From the NCBI GenBank assembly GCA_902490355.1, contig CABUDN010000148.1, positions 1-5,873 of the forward strand: a DNA stretch of 5,873 nucleotides. Reading direction: 5' to 3'. The notes beneath the pieces were generated by a model. It was not told the origin of the DNA, ran no database searches, and was given only the letters and a program-made list of their open reading frames with translations. This document shows, in pieces, positions 1 to 5,681 of the stretch. Both the position numbers and the translations under genes were made by a program. Source of the DNA: an uncultured Oscillibacter sp. (GTDB lineage: Bacteria > Bacillota > Clostridia > Oscillospirales > Oscillospiraceae). How positions within the stretch are numbered: position 1 is the first letter of the stretch; the number at the start of each line of letters is the position of its first letter.

Positions 1-820
1 GGCAGCCGCTCTTGTCCAGGATGTCCCAGCCGTGAAATTGATCCGTGAAGCTGTAGCCCATATCCGCAAAGGGATACACCACCAGCATAAGAAAGCCCAT
101 CGCCACCGCAGCCCTCTGGAGCCACTGCTGAAGCCGGTACGGCCTGGGCCGGGACAACGGGACGCCGGCACGCAGAGTCCGCAGCAGGCGCCGCATTCCC
201 AGCAGCTCCCGGGCCTCCAGAACCAGAATCAGCCACAGCCACACCTGGCCCAGCAGCATCCGTCCGGGCAGCAGCTCCAACGCACGCAGCAGCGGTGCCT
301 CCGAAGTCCACTGCCAGAACATCATGCCTGCCAGCAGCACCAGGAACCCCAGTTCCACCGCCGCCGACCGGAGCATCCGCCTCTTGAGATACCGGTACCC
401 CTCCGCCTGAACCACCGGGTCCGTATCCAGCTCCGGTGCGGCGGGATCGTCGCAGCGCCAGACATGGAACAGCCCCTGCATCACCGCCACATACTGCCAG
501 CCCAGGCTCTCATAGACCTCCCGCCGTTCCGGAGAGATGGTCTCTTTTCTCTTTCCAAGCGGCTGGAGCCGGTAGCGGCACGCCTGGGGCTCCGCCCGGT
601 CAAACACCGCCTTCCAGCTCCGGGTCTCCCGGAACCGCCAGCCCTCCCGGGCCCGGTCCTCCAGCCAGGTCTCCGCAGCCGCCACATCGAACAGGGAGTA
701 TAAGCAGGTCTCCCGCATCTCCTCCGGCGGCTCCAGGGGCTGCCATTGGGTGTCTCCGGTCTCCGGCGCGGGGGTCTGCGCATCCGGGATCCGGGCCGTG
801 TCCCGCTTCCGCTCGTCCAT
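1..820 (-). CDS. DUF2812 domain membrane protein (C-terminus cut by window edge)
   Basis: The frame is open from ATG at 818-820 to the left edge: 273 residues with no stop, so the C-terminus is missing. Residues 1-37 are a polar extension rich in Pro, Glu and Asp. Residues about 38-127 match DUF2812: a YSLFDVAAAETWL start, REGWRF around 59-64, then ESLGWQYVAV near 104-113 and a LFHVWR strand. Three hydrophobic stretches follow, roughly 151-171, 187-203 and 236-254, suggesting a cytoplasmic N-terminal domain on a membrane anchor. DUF2812 proteins are often encoded next to PadR regulators in Firmicutes, as here, and their biochemical role is not established. The start is supported by AAAGGAGG at 827-834, six bases upstream. 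The gene lies 20 bp after the padR stop with no terminator between, so the two should be co-transcribed and controlled by PadR. The family call is from memory of its pattern. Confidence 0.8.
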   Translation of the reverse strand, partial: MDERKRDTARIPDAQTPAPETGDTQWQPLEPPEEMRETCLYSLFDVAAAETWLEDRAREGWRFRETRSWKAVFDRAEPQACRYRLQPLGKRKETISPERREVYESLGWQYVAVMQGLFHVWRCDDPAAPELDTDPVVQAEGYRYLKRRMLRSAAVELGFLVLLAGMMFWQWTSEAPLLRALELLPGRMLLGQVWLWLILVLEARELLGMRRLLRTLRAGVPLSRPRPYRLQQWLQRAAVAMGFLMLVVYPFADMGYSFTDQFHGWDILDKSGC

Positions 821-840
821 AGCGCTCCTCCTTTTCCGCT

Positions 841-1152
841 CTACTGTTCTTCCCGCTCCCCGTCGGCTACGCACAGCCGCAGCCGGCTGAGCTCCTGCCG
901 GTACAGCGCACGCCCCCGGTCTGTGATGGCATAGGTCCGTTTACGCCCTTCCACCGCCGTCTCCCGGATCAGGCCTTCCTCTTCAAATTTTGCCAGGATG
1001 GTATACAGCGTTCCCGGGCCCAGGCTTACCCGGCCTGCTGTGGTATCGTCCACGTACTGTACAATTTCCGTCCCGCACCGATCCTGCCGCAGCAGGGACA
1101 ACAGCACGTAAAACATGCTCTCCGTCAGGACTTTCAACGGTTCCTTCGACAT
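841..1152 (-). CDS. PadR-family transcriptional regulator
   Basis: A 103-residue protein with the compact PadR winged-helix fold. Residues 8-22 (VLTESMFYVLLSLLR) form the first helix, 44-62 (LGPGTLYTILAKFEEEGLI) is the family signature covering the recognition helix, and 70-80 (RKRTYAITDRG) is the beta wing. The short tail ends soon after a C-terminal helix, as in small PadR subfamily 2 proteins, which bind DNA as dimers. The start is ATG at 1150-1152. An in-frame TTG at 1165-1167 would add five residues, but those codons contain the ribosome binding site (AAGGAG, six bases before the ATG) and overlap an operator palindrome, so the ATG is preferred. It is the first gene of an operon with the DUF2812 gene. 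Two perfect palindromes in its own promoter predict autorepression relieved by an unknown ligand or stress. Confidence 0.93.
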   Translation of the reverse strand: MSKEPLKVLTESMFYVLLSLLRQDRCGTEIVQYVDDTTAGRVSLGPGTLYTILAKFEEEGLIRETAVEGRKRTYAITDRGRALYRQELSRLRLCVADGEREEQ

Positions 1153-1165
1153 ACGGCTCTCCTTC

Positions 1166-1184
1166 AATATCGAAAGGCGATATT
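1166..1184. promoter_or_regulatory. Predicted PadR operator, copy 1 (5' leader of padR)
   Basis: Perfect 7-bp inverted repeat AATATCG-N5-CGATATT with spacer AAAGG. It lies roughly +4 to +22 from the predicted padR transcription start, just upstream of the ribosome binding site. Only the arms are conserved between the two copies, not the spacer, as expected for a dimeric repressor reading half-sites. The transcript could also form a small hairpin here. Confidence 0.78.
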
Positions 1185-1194
1185 ATCTGATTTC

Positions 1195-1223
1195 ATTGTA
1201 ATATCGTCTCTCGATATTGTCAA
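1195..1223 (-). promoter_or_regulatory. Sigma-A promoter of the padR-DUF2812 operon
   Basis: On the minus strand a perfect -35 box TTGACA (1218-1223) is separated by exactly 17 bases from TACAAT (1195-1200), one mismatch from the -10 consensus. Transcription should start near 1188, leaving a leader of about 35 bases that includes the ribosome binding site. The spacer is occupied by a PadR-type palindrome, so repressor binding would block RNA polymerase directly. Confidence 0.85.
1200..1218. promoter_or_regulatory. Predicted PadR operator, copy 2 (inside promoter spacer)
   Basis: Perfect 7-bp inverted repeat AATATCG-N5-CGATATT with spacer TCTCT. It touches the last base of the -35 box and the first base of the -10 box of the padR promoter. 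It is identical in arms and spacing to the copy at 1166-1184, with centres 34 bp apart. Assignment to PadR is inferred from position and repetition. Confidence 0.8.
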
Positions 1224-1272
1224 CACAATCTTTTCCAAGGGAAGATTTCTCTCCTCCGGCAGTTTTTGAGGG

Positions 1273-1302
1273 TTGCTCCAAAAGGGCACTTTTCGGTATG
1301 AT
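1273..1302 (+). promoter_or_regulatory. Probable promoter of the cell-wall hydrolase gene
   Basis: A good -10 box TATGAT (1297-1302) follows a weak -35 TTGCTC (1273-1278) at an 18-base spacing. The predicted start near 1309 leaves a leader of about 30 bases. It is divergent from the padR promoter, about 50 bp away. The -35 matches consensus at only three positions, so this is moderate support; a sporulation sigma factor is possible but I see no clear sigma-G or sigma-E boxes. Confidence 0.5.
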
Positions 1303-1338
1303 AAAAACCAGATTTCCCAAAAGAAAGGACGATTTCTC

Positions 1339-2115
1339 ATGAAACGAGCACTTTTCTGCGGTCTTTTGGCCGCGTTGGCCCTGTCCGTTCCTGCCCGTGC
1401 AGAGCGCAGCGTCCGCGTCCAGGTGGACGGACAGCTGCTCCCGGAAACCGCCCGGCTGGAACAGGGCACTACTTACTTCTCCCTGCGGAGCCTGCTGGAC
1501 GCCATGGGCGGCTGGACCCTGGTCTGGGACAACGGCGCCGCGGTTGCCACCAGTGAGGATGGGGTTCTGACCGTCCATCCCGATGCGGATACCCTGACCT
1601 ACAACGGAATCACCGTTTCCGGCAACGTATCTGTGGAGGACGGACGCACCTATGTGCCCCTGCGCACAACGGTCCAGCTGCTGGGCGGCGATGCCCAGTG
1701 GGATCCCTATCTGGACGGTGCAGCGGTCACCACTGCCGGGGCGGAACATGACACGGTGGATCTGTACTGGCTCTCCCGCATCATCAGCGCAGAGAGCCGC
1801 GGCGAGCCCATGGAGGGTCAGATCGCCGTGGGCAACGTGGTATTGAACCGGGTGGCCAGCGAGACCTTCCCGGATACGATTCCCACCGTGGTCTTTGACC
1901 GCAAGTATGCCGTGCAGTTTGAACCGGTGTCCAACGGCACCGTCTATGATACTCCCGCCGCCTCCTCCGTGGAGGCCGCCCGTCGGGTTCTCAACGGAGA
2001 AAAAACCGTGGAGGGCGCTCTGTACTTCTACGCTCCCGCCCTCTCCCCCGGCACCTGGATTGTCTCCAACCGCACGTATCTCACCACCATTGGCTGTCAC
2101 CGGTTTTTCCTCTGA
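1339..2115 (+). CDS. Secreted cell-wall hydrolase, SleB-like, with copper amine oxidase-type N-terminal domain
   Basis: A 258-residue exported protein. Residues 1-21 are a signal peptide: KR, a hydrophobic core, then a VPARA cleavage site. Residues about 25-132 resemble the copper amine oxidase N-terminal domain (PF07833), with the repeated pattern YFSLRSLLDAMG (46-57) and YVPLRTTVQLLG (105-116), each followed by W and a hydrophobic strand. This domain is thought to be a wall or surface binding module in Firmicutes and does not imply oxidase activity. Residues about 141-258 are a Hydrolase_2/SleB domain (PF07486): RIISAESRGEPMEGQIAVGN (147-166) with putative catalytic Glu152, VLNRV, the VQFEPVSNGT region and a terminal HRFF. 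Family members act on spore cortex or cell-wall peptidoglycan. The ATG at 1339 is chosen because it begins the signal peptide and follows AAAGGA at 1324-1329; upstream TTG starts would place a polar leader before it. The gene lacks a SleB peptidoglycan-binding repeat, so a germination role is uncertain. Confidence 0.88.
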   Translation: MKRALFCGLLAALALSVPARAERSVRVQVDGQLLPETARLEQGTTYFSLRSLLDAMGGWTLVWDNGAAVATSEDGVLTVHPDADTLTYNGITVSGNVSVEDGRTYVPLRTTVQLLGGDAQWDPYLDGAAVTTAGAEHDTVDLYWLSRIISAESRGEPMEGQIAVGNVVLNRVASETFPDTIPTVVFDRKYAVQFEPVSNGTVYDTPAASSVEAARRVLNGEKTVEGALYFYAPALSPGTWIVSNRTYLTTIGCHRFFL

Positions 2116-2144
2116 TTGACTTTTGCATTCGCGGGGGATACAAT
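2116..2144 (+). promoter_or_regulatory. Sigma-A promoter of the TIGR04255-family gene
   Basis: TTGACT (2116-2121), 17 bases, then TACAAT (2139-2144): each box is one mismatch from consensus with ideal spacing. The -35 box begins at the base right after the hydrolase stop codon. Transcription should start near 2151, giving a leader of about 26 bases. There is no terminator between the two genes, so read-through from upstream is also possible. Confidence 0.8.
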
Positions 2145-2176
2145 AAAGGTATTCTGTCAGCAAAGGAGCATTGCAT

Positions 2177-2971
2177 ATGCTGTTTTCCGATCATCCCAGA
2201 ACCCATTACCGCAGCGCACCGGCCCACGAGGTCATCTGCCAGCTGCGTTTTCCCACCATTCTGACCATCAACAACGTGGAGCCCGCCGACTTCCAGGAGG
2301 CCATTCGGGAGGCATTTCCCCAGTATGCCCGCCGGGAAGAAGCCGCTCCTCCCAAGGTAACCGGTCTGGGCGGTCCCAATCCCCGGGTGGAACAGCAGCC
2401 TCCTGTTACCAACTATACGTTCCTCTCTGCGGACGGCCGCTGGAAGCTGAACCTCACCCGGGACTTCATCGCCCTGTCCACTTTGAGCTATCCCGGCTGG
2501 GAGGAGTTTGCCCGCCATCTGGACAAGCCCCTGGCTTCCTTTATTCAGATCTATCAGCCGGCCTTCTTCCAGCGGGTGGGCCTGCGGTATGTCAATATCT
2601 TCTCCCGGACAAAGCTGGGGCTGGAGGGTACTCCCTGGTCCGAGCTGTTTGCCCCGGCCTACACCGCCCTGCTGCGGGAGCCGGATGTGGAGGAAGATCG
2701 GATCTTGGGCTGCAACAGTGACGCAATCGTCAAGCTGGATTCCAGCTGCCAGGCCAAAATCCACGCCGGTCCCGGCCGGATGAAGCCCGCCGGCCCCAAC
2801 GCCCCGCAGGATCCCGAGGTCAAGTTCATTTTCGACATGGATCTGTCCATGGGCGGAAACACCCCCTGCACCCTCTCCGCTGCTGCGCTGGAAACTCTCC
2901 ACGGCCACGGCACCCGTATTTTCGAAGGCGCCATCACAGACCGCCTGCGGCAGGCCATGGATCCCAACTGA
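2177..2971 (+). CDS. TIGR04255 family protein, function unknown
   Basis: A 264-residue soluble protein with no signal peptide or membrane segment. It fits the TIGR04255 family: a YRSAPAHEVICQLRF N-terminus (11-25), corresponding to the family's 'Y..PP..E...' start, a central strand-rich part (WKLNLTRDFIALST, 89-102), and the strongly typical FQRVGLRYVNIF at 131-142. The C-terminal part has FIFDMDLSMGG (217-227) and a terminal helical stretch with FEGAITDRLRQAM (249-261), also usual for the family. Family members are sporadic across bacteria and have no established activity; I see no catalytic motif. ATG 2177 is chosen over TTG 2171 because AAAGGAG (2162-2168) is eight bases from the ATG but only two from the TTG. 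It is a single gene with its own promoter, and a terminator lies at 3110-3150. Base composition resembles its neighbours, so there is no sign of recent transfer. Confidence 0.82.
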   Translation: MLFSDHPRTHYRSAPAHEVICQLRFPTILTINNVEPADFQEAIREAFPQYARREEAAPPKVTGLGGPNPRVEQQPPVTNYTFLSADGRWKLNLTRDFIALSTLSYPGWEEFARHLDKPLASFIQIYQPAFFQRVGLRYVNIFSRTKLGLEGTPWSELFAPAYTALLREPDVEEDRILGCNSDAIVKLDSSCQAKIHAGPGRMKPAGPNAPQDPEVKFIFDMDLSMGGNTPCTLSAAALETLHGHGTRIFEGAITDRLRQAMDPN

Positions 2972-2980
2972 TCCTCCCGC

Positions 2981-2991
2981 GTACAAATTCC
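2981..2991 (+). repeat. 11-bp direct repeat, left copy
   Basis: GTACAAATTCC, repeated exactly at 3211-3221. The pair brackets 241 bp that includes the terminator and the inverted repeat. Possibly the boundary of an intergenic repeat element, or chance in AT-rich DNA. Confidence 0.5.
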
Positions 2992-3109
2992 CCGCAAAGT
3001 GTCCGCCAAAGGTCGGCCTCCCCCGTTTTTTGCAGAATTTGCAGTCAGAATGTCCGTTTTTTATGCCGGTCTGAGGCCGCTTTGGATTGCGTATTTGACG
3101 CACATTTTT

Positions 3110-3150
3110 CCGCAGGATCGTCCATATCAGGGTGATCCTGCGGTTTTTTT
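3110..3150 (+). terminator. Rho-independent terminator after the TIGR04255-family gene
   Basis: Perfect 10-bp stem CCGCAGGATC (3110-3119) / GATCCTGCGG (3134-3143) with a 14-base loop, followed by seven T (3144-3150). Polarity is plus strand only: on the other strand the hairpin is followed by A residues. It lies 139 bases after the TIGR04255-family stop and insulates gdhA from upstream transcription. Confidence 0.88.
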
Positions 3151-3210
3151 GTAAAAACTGCAAAAAATTCCATGGTATTACCTCTTTTGATTTTAGGGAA
3201 AATGAATTCT

Positions 3211-3221
3211 GTACAAATTCC
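3211..3221 (+). repeat. 11-bp direct repeat, right copy
   Basis: Second exact copy of GTACAAATTCC, 230 bp after the first and 82 bp before the gdhA start. It overlaps the weak -10-like TACAAA at 3212-3217, so it might instead be part of the gdhA promoter. Confidence 0.45.
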
Positions 3222-3302
3222 TGCATTTCGGATATTCTTAAGTCATAGAATCGTTTACCAGAGCAGATTCACGATACGAAAGTAAGAAAAGGGGCATAGA
3301 AT

Positions 3303-4652
3303 ATGTTGAAAAGCGCATATCTGCAGCGGGTCTATTCCCAGGTTGTTGCCCGGGACCCCGATCAGAAGGAATTCCAGCAGGCGGTTCTGGAGGTTCTGGA
3401 AAGCCTGGATATGATCGTGGAGCAGCATCCCGAATACGAGGCCAATGGAATCATTGAGTCCTTCGTGGAGCCCGAACGGATCATCACCTTCCGGGTACCC
3501 TGGGTGGACGATCAGGGCAAGGTGCAGGTCAACCGCGGCTACCGCGTGCAGTTCAACTCTGCCATCGGTCCCTACAAGGGCGGCCTGCGGTTCCATCCCA
3601 CCGTCAACCTGTCCATTCTGAAGTTCCTGGGCTTTGAGCAGATCCTCAAGAACAGCCTCACCGGCCTGCCCATCGGCGGCGGCAAGGGCGGCAGCGACTT
3701 CGATCCCAAGGGCAAGAGCGACCGGGAAGTCATGCGGTTTTGCCAGAGCTTCATGACGGAGCTCTACCGTCACATCGGCCAGTTCACCGACGTGCCCGCC
3801 GGCGATATCGGCGTGGGCGCCCGTGAGATTGGCTATCTGTTCGGCCAGTATCGCCGTCTGCGCAACGCCCACGAGGCGGGCGTGCTCACCGGCAAGGGCC
3901 TGACCTACGGCGGCTCCCTGGCCCGGACCGAGGCCACCGGCTACGGCCTGTGCTACCTCACCGAAGAGATGCTCAAGTGCATGAAGAACGACAGCTTCGC
4001 CGGCAAGACCGTGGTGATCTCCGGTTCCGGCAACGTGGCCATCTTCGCCACGGAGAAGGCTACCGCCCTGGGCGGCAAGGTCGTGGCCCTGAGCGACTCC
4101 AACGGCTATATCCACGATCCCAACGGCATCCAGCTGGATGTGGTCAAGGACATCAAGCTGGGCCACCGCGGCCGGATCAAGGAGTATGCCGACCGTGTTC
4201 CCGGCAGCACCTACACTGAGGGCTTCCGCGGCATCTGGACCATCCCCTGCGACATCGCCCTGCCCTGCGCCACGCAGAACGAGATTGATGCCGAGGCTGC
4301 CCAGAACATCGTCAAGGGCGGCGCTATCGCCGTGGCGGAAGGCGCCAACATGCCCTCCACCCCCGAGGCCATCCACATCTTCCAGCAGGCCGGCCTGCTG
4401 TTTGCTCCCGCCAAGGCTGCCAACGCCGGCGGCGTGGCTACCAGCGCTCTGGAGATGAGCCAGAACAGCATGCGTTACAGCTGGACCTTCGAGGAAGTGG
4501 ACGCCAAGCTCCAGCAGATCATGGTCAACATCTTCCACAACATCTATGACGCCTCTGTGGAATGCGGCGTCACCGGTGACCTGGTGGTGGGCGCCAACAT
4601 CGCCGGCTTCAAGAAGGTCGTCGATGCCATGCTGGCTCAGGGTACCGTCTGA
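3303..4652 (+). CDS. gdhA: Glutamate dehydrogenase, hexameric, probably NADP-specific
   Basis: A 449-residue full-length enzyme of the hexameric (class I) glutamate dehydrogenase family. In the cytoplasm it interconverts 2-oxoglutarate plus ammonium and L-glutamate with a nicotinamide cofactor. The N-terminal catalytic domain contains GPYKGGLRFHP (Lys92), Lys116 in FEQILKNSLTG, GGGKGGSDFDPKGKSD (Lys128, catalytic) and PAGDIGVGAREIG (Asp168, catalytic). The Rossmann domain has GSGNVAIFA (241-249) and AGGVATSALEMSQN (375-388) with a substrate-side Ser. At the end of the second Rossmann strand the sequence is ALSDSNGYI (262-270). The Ser-Asp-Ser there resembles NADP-linked enzymes such as E. coli GdhA more than the SGPDG of the NAD-linked Clostridium symbiosum enzyme, suggesting NADP and an assimilatory role; this is inference. 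AAAAGGGG (3287-3294), eight bases before the ATG, fixes the start. It is a single-gene unit, closed by the hairpin at 4665-4718. Confidence 0.97.
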   Translation: MLKSAYLQRVYSQVVARDPDQKEFQQAVLEVLESLDMIVEQHPEYEANGIIESFVEPERIITFRVPWVDDQGKVQVNRGYRVQFNSAIGPYKGGLRFHPTVNLSILKFLGFEQILKNSLTGLPIGGGKGGSDFDPKGKSDREVMRFCQSFMTELYRHIGQFTDVPAGDIGVGAREIGYLFGQYRRLRNAHEAGVLTGKGLTYGGSLARTEATGYGLCYLTEEMLKCMKNDSFAGKTVVISGSGNVAIFATEKATALGGKVVALSDSNGYIHDPNGIQLDVVKDIKLGHRGRIKEYADRVPGSTYTEGFRGIWTIPCDIALPCATQNEIDAEAAQNIVKGGAIAVAEGANMPSTPEAIHIFQQAGLLFAPAKAANAGGVATSALEMSQNSMRYSWTFEEVDAKLQQIMVNIFHNIYDASVECGVTGDLVVGANIAGFKKVVDAMLAQGTV

Positions 4653-4664
4653 TTTTCCGATCCC

Positions 4665-4718
4665 TTAAAAGCAAAAAAGAGAAGGAACCAATCGGTTCCT
4701 TCTCTTTTTTGCTTTTAA
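4665..4718. terminator. Bidirectional terminator shared by gdhA and cysK
   Basis: A perfect 25-bp inverted repeat, 4665-4689 and 4694-4718, around the 4-base loop AATC. The core is GAGAAGGAACC / GGTTCCTTCTC. Because the arms also contain A6 and T6 runs, transcripts from either strand form a GC-containing hairpin followed by six U. It starts 13 bases after the gdhA stop. The cysK stop codon (TAA, 4715-4717) lies inside the right arm, so the convergent genes end on the same structure. Confidence 0.93.
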
Positions 4719-5647
4719 TCACGCTGGAACATCGGGGTGGAGAGATACCGTCCGCCGGCATCGGGCAGCAGCGCCACAATGACCTTGCCCTGATTTTCCG
4801 GCCGCCGGGCCAGCTCTGCCGCCGCCCAGACCGCCGCGCCGGAGGTAATTCCCACCAGAATGCCCTCCCGGGCTGCCAGCTCCCGGCCGGTGGCATAGGC
4901 ATCCTCATTGGTCACAGTCAGGATTTCATCCACCACACTCCGGTCCAGATTCTCCGGCACAAAGTTGGCGCCAATGCCCTGCAGGCCATGAGGGCCTGCA
5001 TGTCCCTGGGTCAGCAGCGGGGAGGACGCAGGCTCCACACCCACAATCCGGACCCCCGGCGCCCGCTCCTTGAGATACCGGCCCACGCCGCTGATGGTGC
5101 CGCCTGTGCCGATTCCGGCCACAAAAATATCCACCCGGCCTTCCGTATCCTCCCAAATCTCCGGACCGGTGGTACGGTAATGCGCCTGGGGATTGGCCGG
5201 GTTTTCAAACTGCCCGGCCACGATGCTGCCCGGAATGCTGCGGCTCAGCTCCTCCGCCTTTTCCACAGCCCCCGCCATTCCCTGTGCGCCGGGAGTCAGA
5301 ACAATCTCCGCTCCGTAGGCGGCGATCAGGCTCCGCCGTTCCACGCTCATGGTATCCGGCATGGTGAGAATCACCCGGTATCCCGCGGCAGCGCCTACCG
5401 CTGCCAAGCCAATACCGGTATTGCCGGAAGTCGGCTCGATGATGGTGCCGCCGGGCCCCAGACGCCCCTCCTGCTCCGCTGCTTCAATCATGCTGGCAGC
5501 CACCCGGTCTTTGGCGCTGCCGGCGGGATTCATGCACTCCAGTTTCGCCAGCACGGTGGCGGGCAGGGCATGATCTGCCTGATAATGCGTCAACTCCAGA
5601 AGCGGCGTGCGGCCAATCAGTTCCCGCACACTGTGGGCGATCTTCAT
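4715..5647 (-). CDS. cysK: Cysteine synthase A (O-acetylserine sulfhydrylase)
   Basis: A 310-residue fold-type II PLP enzyme that makes L-cysteine and acetate from O-acetyl-L-serine and sulfide in the cytoplasm. Key features: MNPAGSAKDRVA (39-50) with the PLP Schiff-base Lys46; the substrate-binding loop EPTSGNTGIGLA (71-82); GQFENPANP (145-153); the PLP phosphate loop GIGTGGTISG (178-187); GVEPASSP (203-210); GITSGAAVWAA (266-276) with Ser269 for the pyridine nitrogen; and LLPDAGGRYLST (293-304) near the C-terminus. Length and motif order fit CysK/CysM; GQFENPANP and the length favour CysK over cystathionine beta-synthase-type paralogues, though CysM-like specificity cannot be excluded. ATG 5645-5647 follows AGGAGG (5656-5661) by eight bases. 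No cysE or sulfate-reduction gene is adjacent, and I found no T-box or SAM riboswitch in the short leader. Confidence 0.96.
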   Translation of the reverse strand: MKIAHSVRELIGRTPLLELTHYQADHALPATVLAKLECMNPAGSAKDRVAASMIEAAEQEGRLGPGGTIIEPTSGNTGIGLAAVGAAAGYRVILTMPDTMSVERRSLIAAYGAEIVLTPGAQGMAGAVEKAEELSRSIPGSIVAGQFENPANPQAHYRTTGPEIWEDTEGRVDIFVAGIGTGGTISGVGRYLKERAPGVRIVGVEPASSPLLTQGHAGPHGLQGIGANFVPENLDRSVVDEILTVTNEDAYATGRELAAREGILVGITSGAAVWAAAELARRPENQGKVIVALLPDAGGRYLSTPMFQRD

Positions 5648-5681
5648 AACGGGTTCCTCCTCAAATTATAAGCTATGCTTT

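Larger units (their letters stand above)
2972..3302. other. 331-bp AT-rich intergenic region with repeats, before gdhA
   Basis: No supportable gene. The region holds several T runs (3026-3031, 3057-3062, 3144-3150), one clear terminator (3110-3150), a small hairpin TGCGT-N5-ACGCA (3088-3102), an 11-bp direct repeat GTACAAATTCC (2981-2991 and 3211-3221) and a 10-bp inverted repeat TTTTTTGCAG/CTGCAAAAAA (3026-3035 and 3158-3167). The gdhA promoter must lie in the last 150 bp. The best pair I find, TTGATT (3187-3192) and TACAAA (3212-3217) at a 19-base spacing, is too weak to call. Confidence 0.6.

Noticed and set aside
32..703. 223-codon open frame on the plus strand near the left edge
   Set aside because: Low-complexity His/Gln/Pro/Arg composition; it is antisense to the DUF2812 gene, which has a good start, a ribosome binding site and domain features.
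1153..1167. TTG at 1165-1167 as the padR start
   Set aside because: The added codons contain the ribosome binding site for the ATG at 1150-1152, and the TTG overlaps operator copy 1.
1183..2163. 326-codon open frame on the minus strand across the hydrolase gene
   Set aside because: The plus-strand hydrolase has a signal peptide and two recognisable domains; the antisense frame has none and would run into the padR promoter.
3088..3109. TGCGT-N5-ACGCA hairpin followed by CATTTTT as a terminator
   Set aside because: The stem is only 5 bp with low GC content and the T run is interrupted from the stem. The terminator just downstream at 3110-3150 is far stronger.
2081..3226. 381-codon open frame on the minus strand across the TIGR04255-family gene and the gap
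   Set aside because: Its N-terminal part is translated from the intergenic hairpin and T runs, and the rest is a shadow of the plus-strand gene. No family resemblance.
3233..3251. TATTCT and TAGAAT as -10 boxes for gdhA
   Set aside because: Neither has a -35-like hexamer at 15-19 bases upstream.
3255..4538. 427-codon open frame on the minus strand, antisense to gdhA
   Set aside because: It mirrors gdhA codons in a GC-rich gene, is dominated by Gly/Ala/Leu/His/Asp, lacks a recognisable domain and has no ribosome binding site. Antisense frames of this kind are a common source of spurious annotation.
5665..5670. Perfect TATAAT upstream of cysK as the -10 box
   Set aside because: Transcription would start inside the AGGAGG site at 5656-5661, and the position 17 bases upstream (AAGGGG) is not a -35 box. 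TATCAT at 5682-5687 fits better.
4709..5671. 320-codon open frame on the plus strand opposite cysK
   Set aside because: CysK on the minus strand has every catalytic motif. The plus frame is rich in His, Pro, Arg and Gly, as expected of an antisense shadow.
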